DNA of 64,000 nt from Channallabes apus (taxonomy: Eukaryota > Chordata > Actinopteri > Siluriformes > Clariidae). This document shows, piece by piece, positions 46,567-58,061 of this stretch. Position 1 is the first letter of the stretch. Each line of letters begins with the position of its first letter. Under the pieces are notes generated by a model. The model worked only from the letters and a program-made list of their open reading frames with translations, had not been told where the DNA came from and did no database searches. The stretch lies in contig CM060113.1 in the NCBI GenBank assembly GCA_030522415.1, forward strand, positions 9,964,565-10,028,564, given 5' to 3'. The translations under genes and the position numbers were made by a program.

Positions 46567-49500
46567 CCAAGATTGCGCCGGTGAGGTCGGCTGCCGTCAC
46601 GACTGCTCCGACCACCTTTTCTTTGTTTTTGTTCTTTAAGTTAGTTTTCAGTGTTTTAAAATCGACAAAATCACCACCATTGAGTACATTAGGTATGATA
46701 GAGACACTCTTGTTTCTATTGGTATACAATGTACTCACAATTCGACGTTTTTAACTCCGGATCCGAGCTGGCCAAGTGAGATCCTGAGGGAGAACAATGG
46801 ACGTGACGCGAAGCGACGGACCCGAGGGAAACGAGCTGGTGTCAGGAATAGGCTCAGAGCCTGTGCACACCGCACACCTCTGCCTAGCATCCTGCTCGCC
46901 AACGTCCAGTCACTGGAGAACAAACTCGATGACCTCAGGGCCAGAATAAAGTTCCAGAGAGACATTCGGGACTGCAACCTTCTCTGCTTCACCGAGACAT
47001 GGCTGAACCCAGCGGTGCCAGACCACGCCATCCAGTCAGCCGAGTTCTTCTCGATTCACCCCATGGACAGGACGCGGGACTCGAGGAAGTCAAGGGGAGG
47101 TGGCGTGTGCTTAATGGTAAACAACAGCTGGTGCAACAGCGCGAGCGTTGTTCCTCTTACACGCTCCTGCACACCAAACCTGGAACTACTGTCCATCATG
47201 TGTCGTCCTTTTTATCTTCCACGGGAGTTCACATCGGTCATAATCAGCGCCGTTTATATACCACCACAAGCGGACACGGACACTGCCTTATGCGAGCTGC
47301 ATGAGGCACTCACACAGCACCAGACACAACACCGGGACATTGTGGCGGGGGACTTTAATAGTGCCAACCTCAAACGCGCAGCGCCGAACTTTTATCAGCA
47401 CATCACCTGCCCCACCAGGGGCGAAAGAACACTAGATCATACAACGGTCAAGGACGGCTACAAGGCGCAATCTCGTCCAGCGTTTGGTAAATCCGACCAC
47501 ACCGCCATCTCCCTCATGCCAAAATATAAACAAAGGCTGAAACAGGAAGTTCCGGTTCAGAGGGAGGTCGCGCGCTGGACGGACCAATCGGTGGCCGCGT
47601 TACAGGACGCACTTGATGACGCAGACTGGGACATGTTCAGAAACAGCTCCGATGATGACGTCAGCGTGTTTACGGAAGCGGTTGTGGGATTTATTGGGAA
47701 GCTAGTAGACGATACGGTGGAGAAAAAGACTATCAGAACGTTTCCCAACCAGAAGCCGTGGGTGGATAAAACCATCTGCGACGCTCTGAGATCTCGCACC
47801 GCCGCCTACAACACGGGACTTGCGTCGGGGACTTGCGTATGGAACCATACAAGGCTGCGTCATACAACGTCCGGAAGGCGGTGAAAGAGGCGAAGCAGCG
47901 CTACGGGAGAAAACTAGAGTCACAGCTTCAACAGAGTGACTCTAGGATCCTGTGGCAGGGACTAAGGACAATAACGGACTATAAAGCACCAACATCCGGT
48001 ATGACGAACGCGGACGCGACTCTGGCAGACGAGCTCAACACATTCTATGCTCGCCTCGAGGCTGCAGCTAAAGAGGCTAGCGATGCTAATGCTAACGGCG
48101 CTAATGCTAACGGCGCTAATGCTAGCGGCGCTAACGGCTGCAGACAGGAAGACACTGCCAGCACCGGGAACACGCTCATCATCTCCGAGCACGATGTGAG
48201 GAGAGCCTTCAAGATAGTGAACACCAGGAAAGCAGCAGGACCAGACGGCATCTCAGGCCGTATCCTCAGATCCTGCGCAGACCAGCTAGCACCTGTGTTC
48301 ACTGAGATATTCAACATCTCCTTATCTCAGTCGGTGATCCCCACGTGCTTCAAAGAGTCCATCATTGTTCCTGTCCCGAAGAAACCACATCCTGCTTCTT
48401 TCAATGACTATCACCCTGTAGCCCTCACCTCAGTAGTGATGAAGTGCTTTGAACGCCTTATCAGGGACTTCATCATTTCTTCACTACCTGACACACTGGA
48501 CCCACTACAGTTTGCATACCGTCAGAACCACTCCACAGACGATGCAATCTCTCATCTCCTCCACACAACACTCACTCACCTGGACACTAGGAAAGGGAAT
48601 TATGTTAAAATGCTCTTCATCGACTACAGTTCTGCTTTTAATACCATAATTCCCTCCACACTCACCACCAAGCTGGAGCACCTGGGACTCAGCTCATCTA
48701 TATGTCAGTGGATCTCCAATTTTCTGACTGGCAGACCACAGGCAGTAAGGATGGGCGGACATGTCTCAGCTACACTCACTCTCAGCACTGGAGCCCCCCA
48801 GGGTTGTGTTCTGAGCCCCCTGCTATACTCTTTGTACACCCACGACTGCGTGGCCACTACCAACTCCACCTCCATCATTAAGTTTGCTGACGACACCGTC
48901 GTGGTCGGACTGATCACCAACAATGATGAGTCGGACTACCTAGAGGAGATTGGAAATCTGGGGAACTGGTGTCAGAGGAACAATCTCCTCCTGAACGTCA
49001 GTAAGACAAAGGAGCTGATAGTGGACTTTAGTACAAAGCAGGAGAGGAACTACCAGACCCCCGTCATCAACAGGAGCCCAGTGGAGAGAGTGGACAGCTT
49101 CAGATACCTCTGTGTTCACATCACGCAGGACCTGTCATGGTCCTGTCACATCAACACCGTCGAGAAAAAAGCCCGGCAGCGTCTGTACCACCTCAGACGC
49201 TTGAGAGACTTTAGACTGCCCTCCAAGGTGCTCAGGAACTTCTACTCCTGCACCATAGAGAGCGTCCTGACGGGAAACATAACGACCTGGTTCGGGAACA
49301 GCACCATGCAGGACAGACGAGCTCTACAGAGGGTGGTGCGATCAGCCGACCTCATCATCCGCACTGAGCTCCCTGACCTGCACTCGATCTACAGCAAGCG
49401 GTGCTGGACTAAGGCCAGGAAGATCATGAAGGACCTCAGTCACCCCAGTAATGGACTGTTCTCTTTGTTGCGGTCTGGGAAGCGATTCCGCTCCCTAAAG

Positions 49501-49970
49501 GCCAACACAGAGAGACTGAGGAGGAGCTTCTTCCCGCAGGCGATAAGGTCTCTCAATCACACCTCCACACAGGACTAATAACATCTTTTTAAGCTCACAA
49601 CACTGACTGGACAATCATGGACACATTCATACACACTTGCACTAAATATTTATACATCTGGACAATTGCACATGTCACTTTCATTAGTCACCTTTCATGC
49701 ATATTTGCACAACCACTGACACTTTAAATTCTATATACATATATACTCCCCCCCCCTATATTTCTATATTCTGCAATATTTTATTATGCCCTTATTGTAC
49801 AGTTAATTTTACTAGTTAAATTTATTTCTTTAGTATTTCCTTTTTATTGATTATTTATTTTACATACAAGCTTTTATTTTCTTTTAAGGTCACTGGCGGT
49901 CGTGTAAGCATTTCACTGCATATTATACTGTGTATGACTGTGTATGTGACAAATAAAATTTGAATTTGAA
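46567..49970 (+). mobile_element. Near-complete Rex1/CR1-group LINE
   Basis: 5' UTR-like GC-rich start (GATTGCGCCGGTGAGGTCGG), one long coding region, and a 3' UTR ending GTATGTGACAAATAAAATTT and GAATTTGA. About 3.4 kb. Fragments of the same family occur at 24868-26012 and 32651-32734. The clade is assigned from protein motifs by memory. Confidence 0.85.
46640..49578 (+). pseudogene. LINE endonuclease-reverse transcriptase with one frameshift
   Basis: Open from the codon after a TAA at 46637-46639. AP-endonuclease motifs are intact: LLANVQSLENKLDDLR, FTETWL, RGGGVCLMV, VYIPPQAD, VAGDFN, RTLDHT and GKSDHTAISL. A one-base loss in a G run near 47830 shifts the frame; the RT then reads [85 protein letters not shown] and NLLLNVSKTKELIVDF. 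The C-terminus ends RSLNHTSTQD. All catalytic residues are present, so only the frameshift and the lack of an upstream in-frame ATG mark it as non-functional. Confidence 0.88.
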
Positions 49971-50096
49971 ATATGAATGAATAAATAAATAAATAAATAA
50001 ATTCTTCGGAAGGAATTAAATCATAAATGAACTGAAATTGAATATATTACGGAAGCGCATTGCATTCACACAATAAAAAAAAATCACGGGACTTAT

Positions 50097-50397
50097 GTCA
50101 TAATTATGACTTAATATCTCATAATTATGACTTAATATCTCATAATAATGACATCCTGATCTCATAATTATGACTTAATATCTCATAATTATGACTTACT
50201 ATCTCATAACTATGACTTACTATCTCATAATTATGACTTACTACCTCATAATTATGACTTACTATCTCATAATTATGACTTATTAACTCATAATTATGAC
50301 TTATTAACTCATAATTATGACTTACTAACTCATAATTATGACTTACTATTTCATAATTATGACTTAATATCTCATAATTATGACATCCTTATCTCAT
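50097..50397. repeat. 21-bp minisatellite
   Basis: About 14 tandem units of consensus CATAATTATGACTTAMTATCT-like sequence (21 bp, starts at 50099, 50120 and onward), with a palindromic CATAATTATG core. Units vary mainly at the TTAATAT/TTACTAT/TTATTAA position; two units read GACATCC. Confidence 0.92.
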
Positions 50398-50639
50398 ACT
50401 GTACAATAAATCTATTGTGCTATCTATCCAGTGTGCTCTCCGACCAGAGGAGCAAATTCAGCCAGAGACTGATACTACTAATACTAAGTATAGTACAAAG
50501 CACCACGGGAGATCTTTTTTACCAATGGCCATAAAATTGTACATATAAAAACTCTTCTCTGTAATGTTTACACTATGTAGGTAGTATGTCTGTAGTAACA
50601 TAATATTGCATTAATCCTTAAGGCCACCTGTACCGATCG

Positions 50640-50864
50640 GTGCATAGGGCAACAAGTGTTCTCCATTGAAGAGAATTTTCGTTGTTTCCGTAGTGGTTGG
50701 ATTTTTACGGGGCGGGTTGCTAGCCCAATGCCCAACCCTTGACAACCAGCAATGGTGGAGTTCTAGACCTCCGGCAGCGAGAAGTTACAGCCTCACCCGG
50801 GAACCGAACCAGCGATCTCCGGATGATAGGGCGAGCAGTTTACCACTGCGCCACTCGGAGGCCC
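50640..50864 (-). mobile_element. tRNA-derived SINE of another family
   Basis: On the minus strand it starts GGGCCTCCGAGTGGCGCAGT (box A region) and continues with CTGGTTCGGTTCCCGGG (box B), then an unrelated body (CTAGCAACCCGCCCCGTAAA). The head could pass for a tRNA, but the cloverleaf ends and anticodon arm are not convincing and a SINE body follows. Confidence 0.7.
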
Positions 50865-51129
50865 AATATTGCATAAATGCAAACTAATAATTAATACTTG
50901 TTCCCACAGTCAATTACAAATCCTAACTGTCTGTAATGATACAATATTACATTAATACAATATTTGGTCCCTCGGTCAGTTACCAATATTACTGGGCCTT
51001 ACCACCCTTCAGTACAATATTGATAACTGTATTATTTGTGAAATGCGTTTTCTTTTTTTTCTTCCATGTGCAATATAGAGTATGCGCATCACAAACGTGC
51101 TGTGAATTTCTTTAGTGCAATATGGATTT
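50865..51129. other. No gene seen
   Basis: AT-rich DNA. Confidence 0.5.
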
Positions 51130-51400
51130 TTTTTCCCACTGGTCTAATGTCCATTCCTTGTATTTCTTGGCCAACACTAGTCTCTTCTGTTCTTCAGAAT
51201 TAATGGTTCTTTGCGGCAATTTGAATACAACGCCTGATTTACACAGACTTCTCTGAACAATGGATGTTGAAACATATCTTTTTGATCTCAGAGAATCTGT
51301 ATCATTCTAATAAATGTATCATCTGCAACAAAAGTAACTCTGGCAAGTGTGACTGCACTTGAGGATCCATTCAATTTCCTAAGATTTTTCAGATTGACTG
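51130..51400 (-). pseudogene. Tc1 transposase relic A
   Basis: On the minus strand it reads SKRYVSTSIVQRSLCKSGVV and FKLPQRTINSEEQKRLVLAK, then KKYKEWTL, the linker between the DNA-binding and catalytic domains of a Tc1 transposase. Confidence 0.65.
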
Positions 51401-51659
51401 ACCTTCATTTTTTTAAGGAATGATGAATTGAGTGTTTCTTGCCATAAAATGGATTTGTTCAGTAGCTGTGGTAGCACTAATAGGACTATTGACTGTGTAC
51501 AAACCCTTCCTTTGCCCAAGACACATGATGGGCTAAAGCAAAAACAAATTTTTGCCAAGGCTCACATGTAGAAAAAAACAAAAAGAGTCAGCATTTTGTT
51601 GAGCCACTTTTTGGCTTGGTATTTTGCCCCATCAATTTGTCTTTCTATCCCGACAAATG

Positions 51660-52090
51660 TTCCAGTCCCTACGGAGGTACAGGATACCACCTGTAATACC
51701 ACCACCATGCTTTACTGTTGGAATGGTGCTATTTGGATAGCAAGCTGTATTGAATTTCCAGACATATTATATGGTGCTGTGGCAAAAGTATTCAATTTTT
51801 GTCTCATTTGGAATTCTCCTTAGAATCGTCAACATGTGTTTTTGTAAAGATCAGTGAGGTCTGCATGTGGCTTTTTTTCTTGAAATCCTCCCAAATAGTG
51901 ATATTTTGATATTGTTGTAACATGCACACAATGACAACTCTTTGTCATAAATTCCTGCAACTGCTTCAGAGTAGGCCTCTTGGAAGCCTTTCCTCCTGGC
52001 TCTTTCATCCATTTTGGAGTGATGTCCTAATCCCGGGAACTTCCACATCTTAATAATAGACTTCATGGTGATTTTTATATCCATCTCCTG
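51660..52090 (-). pseudogene. Tc1 transposase relic B
   Basis: On the minus strand: SIIKMWKFPG (helix-turn-helix end), KMDERARRKGFQEA, SLFGRISRKKAT, then RIPNETKIEYF, YVWKFNTACYPNSTIPTVKH and GGG. This covers the region of the first catalytic Asp (family WSDETK; reads IPNETK here, so the Asp is lost). Confidence 0.75.
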
Positions 52091-52702
52091 ACTTTATTCA
52101 GTTGCACCACCAGGGACTGAAATGCTCCAGGAATGCTCTTTTCATGATGGGATAATAAAAAAAATTACCACAGCTGATCACAAGTTGCTTTGTGTGCCTT
52201 TCAGAAGGTGAATAGGTTCTAGAATGGGATGATCCTTTATGATTAATCATCTAATTTTTGGATTATTCTAATCTTCATTTAATTCTACGATTAATCGATC
52301 ATTGTGTTAGCACAATGCCGAGACGGAAAGAAAAGAAGGGTCTTAAAGAAGAAATTGTTACTGCACATAAATCTGAAAAGGGTTATAAAATATTTCCAAA
52401 CAATTTGGAGTTCAACATTCTACAATGATTATTCAAACATGCAAAGAGATCAAGACAGTTGCCAAGCTTTCCAGGAGTGAATGGACATGCAAAAAACACA
52501 TAAAAAAAAATCTAAACAAAACAAAACAAAAAAGAGCTAAATCTCAGTGACTACAGGCCTCACTGAACATGTTAAAAGTCCATGACAGCACAATTAGAAG
52601 AAAATAGAAGAAGTATGATTTGTTTGTAAGGGTTGTAGGAGAAAGCATCTTCTGTCTAAAAAAACGTCTCAGGTTACTTTGCTGTAACCCTGTTCCCTGA
52701 AA

Positions 52703-52816
52703 GGGAACCATTTTGTCGCATTGCCGGCTGTGAAGCATGTGTGGAAACACGCCAGAATTTTGGCTATATATAACCTCGGTCAGGTGACGTCATCTGATTA
52801 GATGCAGGCGGAGGTT
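52703..52816. repeat. DIRS inverted terminal repeat (3' side)
   Basis: Begins GGGAACCATTTTGTCGCATT and ends GCAGGCGGAGGTT. The inverse occurs at 57948-58061 with about two mismatches. It contains a TATA-like GGCTATATATAACC. Confidence 0.92.
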
Positions 52817-52917
52817 ATAAATACCGGCGAGCCGGCAACAAAACCTCAGATTAATTTGTCTGAATGGACGTCCGGTCACGTGGTAGTGCGGCGTTCGTAC
52901 GCAGCATCTCGTTCTCG

Positions 52918-53004
52918 CCTTTCAGGTAACAGGGTGACAGCAAAGTAACCTGAGACGTTCCCTTTCAAGGCTACACTCAATGCTGCGTAGAACGCTATGG
53001 GAAC
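52918..53004. repeat. DIRS internal complementary region
   Basis: Left arm 52918-52956 (CAGCAAAGTAACCTGAGAC) is complementary to the left terminal extension 52666-52704. Right arm 52957-53004 (GTTCCCTTTCAAGGCTACAC...) is complementary to the right terminal extension 58056-58103, with one mismatch. This is the established DIRS hallmark used to template circle closure. Confidence 0.92.
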
Positions 53005-53088
53005 GAGAATACCAACGCCACCGCACTACAGGTGTCTGGACCCCAAGGTTGTGTAGCGTGTGCGCACAAGACCGAGAAGGTCTCAGAT

Positions 53089-54296
53089 TCATGTCCGGGA
53101 AGCTGATTCGAGGACTCGTGAGCCCGGAGTGGCATGGACATCCAGACTATAAAATCTTATAAATGTGTGCGGAGAGGACCAACCCGCCGCGTCACACACT
53201 TGTTGCAGGGGAGTACCTCTTGCAAGAGCAATAGATGAGGCGACCCCTCTGGTTGAATGAGCCCTGACTCCTAGAGGCGAAATGAGTCCACGCACCTCGT
53301 AGGAAAGGGCAATAGCATCTCTCACCCAGTGTGACAGAGTATGTGTGGTGGTGGCCACCCCCCGGTTGCGGCCTCCATAACATATAAAGAGTTGCTCTGA
53401 CTTACGCCACTGGCTGGTGCGGTGGACATAAGCCTGAAGAGCACGTACTGGGCACAGTAGGTGAAGTTTCTCCTGCTCCGAATCCGCAAAAGGCGGAGGA
53501 CAGAAGGCTTCCAGGACGACAGGGTGCATGATTGAGAAAGGAACTTTCGGTAGATAGTTTGGGTGAGGATGCAGAATGGCCTTGACTAGCCCAGGGGCAA
53601 AGTCCAGGCAAGATGGGGAGACTGACAATGCACGCCGGTCTCCGATCCTCTTTAGAGGGGTAATGGCCATAAGAAGAACCATCTTGAGTGTCAGAAGCTT
53701 GTCGGGTGCTGTGGCCTCAACCGTTTATCTCCACGAATAAAACGGGCAACTAAAGCGTGATTTCCCACAAGTAACCCCTTCAGTCAGAACGTGGCAGGCT
53801 GAAATAGCGGCCACGTACGTTCTGAGGGTACTAGGGCACAAGCCCCAGGACAATTTCTCTTGCAGGAATTCCAGCACTGAAACGATTTGGCAGTGGACTG
53901 GGTCCACCTGCTTTGCCATGCACCAGCTCTCGAATACCTTCCATTTGAAGGCATAAATCCTTCTAGTGGAGGGAGCCCTAGCACTTAGGATGGTGTCAAT
54001 TATGCCGGCTGAAAGGCCGGCTTGGCTCAATTGGTCCCGTTCAGGGGCCAAGCGTGAAGGTTCCAGAGCTCGGGCCGGGGATGAAATATTGTCCCCTGCG
54101 CCTGAGATAGAAGATCCCTCCTCACTGGAATCATCCAAGGTGAGCCGTCGAGGAGCGATATTATCTCTGAGAACCATACTCGGGCCGGCCAACGGGGCGC
54201 TATCAATAAGAGGTGCAACCGTGTTGACGGACCCTCGCCAGGTCTCCCGGGAGCAGAGCTACCGGAGGGTACGCATAGAGGTGTAAATTGGGCCAC
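53089..54296 (-). pseudogene. DIRS tyrosine recombinase, frameshifted and partly deleted
   Basis: The upstream block (54296-54027) reads LLLIAPRWPARVWFSEIISL, and the next frame (54192-53725) reads LSQAGLSAGIIDTILSARAP and STRRIYAFKWKVFESWC, the N-terminal SAM-like domain. A gap and frame change near 53690-53760 remove a few tens of residues. The catalytic domain (53682-53089) keeps KRIGDRRALS (first Arg), RAHSTRGVASS (His-x-x-Arg), AGWSSPHTFI and FYSLDV (Tyr nucleophile). The recombinase family is clear; this copy cannot make a full protein without repair. Confidence 0.88.
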
Positions 54297-54377
54297 GTAT
54301 GGGCCATCGCGTCCAGACCCAGGGGAGCTGGATGAGTCAGAGAGTAGTAGAGGGGTGGAGTTTCCATTCCCCGTGAT

Positions 54378-56039
54378 TTACAGCTTGTCTGGACAGAATG
54401 TCTGCTCCCACATTCCTGTATCCTGGAATGTGAATCGCCCTGAGGACTTGTCCTGAGCCCAGAGCAGAACCTGATGTGCTAGCTGGTTCAAGAGTCGCGA
54501 ACGCAGGCCGCCCTGGCGATTTATGTAGGAGACTACCGATGTGCTGTCCACCCGCACTAGGACATGGTAGCCTCTCAGCTGCTGGAGGAAATGCTGTAGA
54601 GCTAAAAATAGAGCCATCATTTTGAGGCAATTGATGTGCCATGCAAAAAGGTGGCCTCTCCAGATCCCTTGGGCTGGACGGCCATCCAAGACCGCGCCCC
54701 AGCCGGTAAGGGAAGCGTCTGTCATTAGCATTTTGCGACGAAAAGACGGACCTAGAGTGGGACCCAAGGTGAGAAACCGGGGTCTGAACCACATAGAAAG
54801 GGTACGAAGTCCTTTGCGCGTAACCCTTATCCGCCTTCGGGGATTTGTTCTCGTGTGAACTCCCCTGGCTCTTAACCACAGCTGAAAAGCTCTCATGTGC
54901 AGGAGACCCAAAGGTATCACCGTGGATGCAGCTGCCATGAGGCCTAAACATTTTTGTAAGTGATGTACAGTCACTTCTTGGTCCAGCCTGATTTCCTTCA
55001 GAGCGTTGTTTATGGATTCGACACGAGCAGGAGACAGATGTGCCTGAATAGCGATCGAATTTCACCTGACGCCCAAGTAGGTTGTCACCTGCGCCAGAAA
55101 GAGAACGCTTTTCGTGGCGTTGAGTCTCAATCCCAGCGAATGAAGATCAGCTAGGACGACATCCCGGTGTCGAAGTGCTAGCTGCTGAGACTGGGTCAGG
55201 ATTAGCCAGTCGTCTATGTAATTCAGAACGCGGATGCCCTGGAGTCTCAAGGGAGCCAGAACTGCATCCATGCATTTTGTGTATGTGCGGGGTGATAGGG
55301 CTAGACCGAATGGAAGAACCCAAAATTGGTAGGCTTTTCCCCCAAAAGCGAACCTCAGGAACGTCCTGTGCTGAGGCAAAATTTCTATATGGAAATATGC
55401 GTCCTTTAAATCTACTGTCACAAACCAATCCTGTGGTTGGATTTGTGAAACAATAGTTTTTATGGTCAACATTTTAAAGTTGCATTTTTTGAGATAGCGG
55501 TTCAAACCGCGAAGATCCAGAATTGGACGCAGACCCCCGTCCTTCTTGGGGACCAGGAAGTACCGACTGTAGTAACCTGACTCCATATCTGGAGGAGGAA
55601 CCTGTTCTATGGCTCCCTTCTGCAATAGTTTCTGGAGTTCGGAACTCAGAAAATGCGCCCTTTCCGGTATCACGGAAGTGGAGACCACGCCGTTGAAACG
55701 CGGAGGGCGATATGCAAACTGGATCCTGTATCCTTTCTTTACAGTCTTTAAAACCCAGGGAGATATGCCTGGCAGTAGCTTCCACGCTGCCAGCTTCTCA
55801 GAAAGGGGTGCAAGTACTTCTACTGGGCTGGGGGGTGTTCGGTGTCCTGGAATATGGCAGTATGCGACTGAAGGACTAACGTGTCCTTGGAGACCGGTGT
55901 CGTCCGAAACACCAAAGGTGGCGGAAACTGAACATCGATCTCCTGGGGGTGCCCGGGGGGGCATGCTTGTATATGCCCGTCCCCAGGGGGGGTCACCCCC
56001 ATGGTCCTGAGCTCTGCTCTCAGGAACGCTTCTTCGCAA
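54378..56039 (-). pseudogene. DIRS RT-RNase H with a single internal stop
   Basis: One frame covers both domains, broken only by TGA at 55062-55064, where the family has Trp (TTYLGVR-stop-NSIAIQ). RT motifs: GGLRPILDLRGLNRYLKK, WFVTVDLKDAYFHIEILPQH, LPFGLALSPRTYTKCMDAVL and the catalytic box LNYIDDWLI. The C-terminal part: HHLQKCLGLMAAASTVIPLG, MLMTDASLTGWGAVLDG (first RNase H Asp), VRVDSTSVVSYINRQGG, then a frameshift before NVGADILSRQA. The 5' end overlaps the Gag frame by about 20 bp, as in other DIRS elements. Confidence 0.9.
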
Positions 56040-57229
56040 AGAAGACAGAGCGATCTATTCTCTTGGGGGCGGCCTGAGGGGGGCGCCGAGCCATACCCCA
56101 GTCCTTACGGGGGGGTGCGCGGCTACTGACGCTTTCATTCCGTGCCTCTCGTCTGGCGAGATTCAGATCAGGTCGAGGTTGGGTGGCCGATGGCCTCGAT
56201 ACCTGGGCACGGCGTGGGAGAAAATTCCCAAAAGCTTGTTCATAAAGACTGGCCTCTCTAAATCTGGTGGCGACGGTATTAACTGCTTCGCCAAATAGGC
56301 CTGAGGGTGAGATGGGAGCATCGAGAAGGAATGCCCGATCTTTGTCCTTAATGCCAATCAGATTTAGCCAGAGGTGCCTCTCTGCAGACACCAGGGAGGC
56401 CACAGAACGGCCAATAGCACGGGCTGTCTGTTCTGCACGCAGGGACAGATCAGTAGCCCGGCATAATTCTATGAACGCTTCCTGATTCATATTGCCGCTC
56501 GTGCTCAGATCATTCAGCAGGTCAGCCTGATACGCCTGCAAAACCGCCATGGTGTGCAAGGATGCGCCGGCGTGACCTGCTGCTTGGAACGCCTTCCCTA
56601 CCAGGGTAGAAGAAGTTCTACATGACTTGGAGGGAAAGGTCGGCTTTTTTAGTGAGGATGATGTTCCAGGAGCGAAATAGCCCGCGAGCGTCTCCTCAAT
56701 CTGATGCATCATCACATAACCTCGTGCCTTTGCATCAACGATGTCCGAATAAAACGAAGTCAAAGGTACAAAGATACGGGAAGAAAAAGGATGTCTCCAT
56801 GAACGAGATAACTCGTTGTAGAGATCATCAAAAAAAGGGAGAGAGCGGCATTGTGGCGCCATCTCCTGGCCACCCGACAGAAATCTGTCATCTAGTTTCG
56901 ACCGTTTTGGGTGAGCTTGCTCCTGTGGCCAGTCAATGTGTAAACGTTCGACTGCGCGTGTTATAACCTCAATTAACTCATCATACTCTTTATCATCTCT
57001 AGAGGATCGTTCTGAGGTAGCTATATCCATATCTCTAGAAGCAAGAAAGTGAGTCTCTCCCAAACACTCCCGAGAAGCACCGAAATGCGCTCGCGAAGTA
57101 GAGGGAGAGAGAGCGTGATCCAAGTCCAAGGAGAGCATGGCTTTCACTCAAACATTCAAAACAGAGGTTATGACTATCGTCTTGAGAAAGACGGTTAGCG
57201 CACGGGCATGAAACACTAAACTCGGCCAT
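56020..57229 (-). pseudogene. DIRS Gag-like protein, one frameshift
   Basis: ATG 57229 begins MAEFSVSCPCANRLSQDDSH and continues NLCFECLSESHA, a Cys/His cluster at the Gag N-terminus. A frame change around 57140 passes to the long frame ending at 56020. Middle-region motifs: DKEYDELIEVITRAVERLHI, FFDDLYNELSRSWRHPFSSR, HTMAVLQAYQADLLNDLS, LRAEQTARAIGRSVASLV and LFGEAVNTVATRFREASLYE. The C-terminus is basic (RKDWGMARRPP). The family is DIRS1-type Gag by order and position; no capsid fold assignment is attempted. Confidence 0.85.
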
Positions 57230-57279
57230 TATATCTGGTGAGTTTTATTGTTTTTTTCTTTTTCTCTCTGTTTAGAATG

Positions 57280-57950
57280 TTTTTTTTTTTTTTTTAAATG
57301 CTTGCTGCACACACGCGATCACAAGTCGGCATGAATGAGGTGCCACATCTAACTTTAGTGCCACTAATATGGGCAACTGGGCTCCTTGATGTGGTTAACA
57401 TTACTGGTTTGGAGGAAAGAAGTGCTGCTGAAGGCAGGAGGAGTCAATTTCGGATTTTTTTTATGGGTGTCATAAAGCAGCGCTCACTTCTGCTCAGGCA
57501 TCAGGTCAACAATTGACTCTCCAGCTTCCAGGCGCTTCTCCATGTCAACGAGAAGCTTGACACCGTCTACAACCATCTGCACCAGCTCCACCTCAGAGAA
57601 GCCCAGCCGGTCAGCATTGGAGATGTCGAAGATGCCACCCACTGCCGCAGTGTCGACGCCACCTGTTCCACGTTTCTGAAGCCTCAGCTTCTTGAGGACC
57701 TGGCCAAACTTCTCATGTTTGCTCAGGTTTGGAAGCTTAACATGGACACCACCACGCAGTCCTGTTCCCAGGTTCGAAGGGCAGGTGAGTACGTAGCCCA
57801 GGTGCTCATTCCACATGAACTCATGGCCTTTCTCTTTGAAGAGAGATTCAATCCTTGTGAGCCCTGTGCAGAACCGAGTGAAGACTTCCTTCATGTTTCC
57901 ACCCTTCTGCATGGAAATGACTCTAAGGTGGTCTTCCTCATTCACCCAAC
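57280..57950 (-). other. Captured creatine kinase transcript segment
   Basis: Minus strand: end of the DIRS terminal repeat (GCAGGTGGAGGTT), then coding sequence from a Trp codon at 57948-57946, a stop near 57484, about 188 bp of 3' UTR-like sequence and a 16-A tract (57295-57280), then DIRS leader up to the Gag ATG. No AATAAA or ATTAAA precedes the A tract in the last 40 bp, so it may be an internal A-rich site rather than a true poly(A) tail. No flanking duplication is visible, which argues against ordinary LINE-mediated retroposition into the element and favours template switching during DIRS reverse transcription. Confidence 0.8.
57484..57948 (-). pseudogene. ckb: Creatine kinase, C-terminal 155 residues (processed copy)
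   Basis: An uninterrupted frame matches the C-terminal catalytic lobe of cytosolic creatine kinase (about residues 228-381): [40 protein letters not shown] (active-site Cys), [36 protein letters not shown] (mobile loop) and [20 protein letters not shown], ending LMPEQK-stop. Residues such as [12 protein letters not shown] and [11 protein letters not shown] resemble brain-type CK more than muscle-type, from memory. Vertebrate CK genes have introns in this region and none are present here. The N-terminal half, with the nucleotide-binding arginines, is absent and no in-frame ATG precedes the first Met of VISM, so a working kinase is not expected. Confidence 0.93.
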
Positions 57951-58061
57951 CTCCACCTGCATCTAATCAGATGACGTCACCTGACCGAGGTTATATATAG
58001 CCAAAATTCTGGCGTGTTTCCACACATGCTTCACAGCCGGCAAGGCGACAAAATGGTTCCC
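57948..58061. repeat. DIRS inverted terminal repeat (5' side)
   Basis: Inverse of 52703-52816. Its TATA-like motif (GGCTATATATAACC on the minus strand) lies about 50 bp upstream of the creatine kinase junction and is the likely element promoter. Confidence 0.92.

Noticed and set aside
50097..50397. CRISPR array
   Set aside because: Units are contiguous with no unique spacers, and the genome is eukaryotic. It is a minisatellite.
50800..50864. Possible tRNA gene on the minus strand
   Set aside because: Boxes A and B are present, but the cloverleaf is not convincing and a SINE body follows directly.
57484..57948. Functional host creatine kinase gene exon
   Set aside because: There are no introns where CK genes have them, no N-terminal half, and it lies between DIRS terminal repeat and Gag on the same strand.
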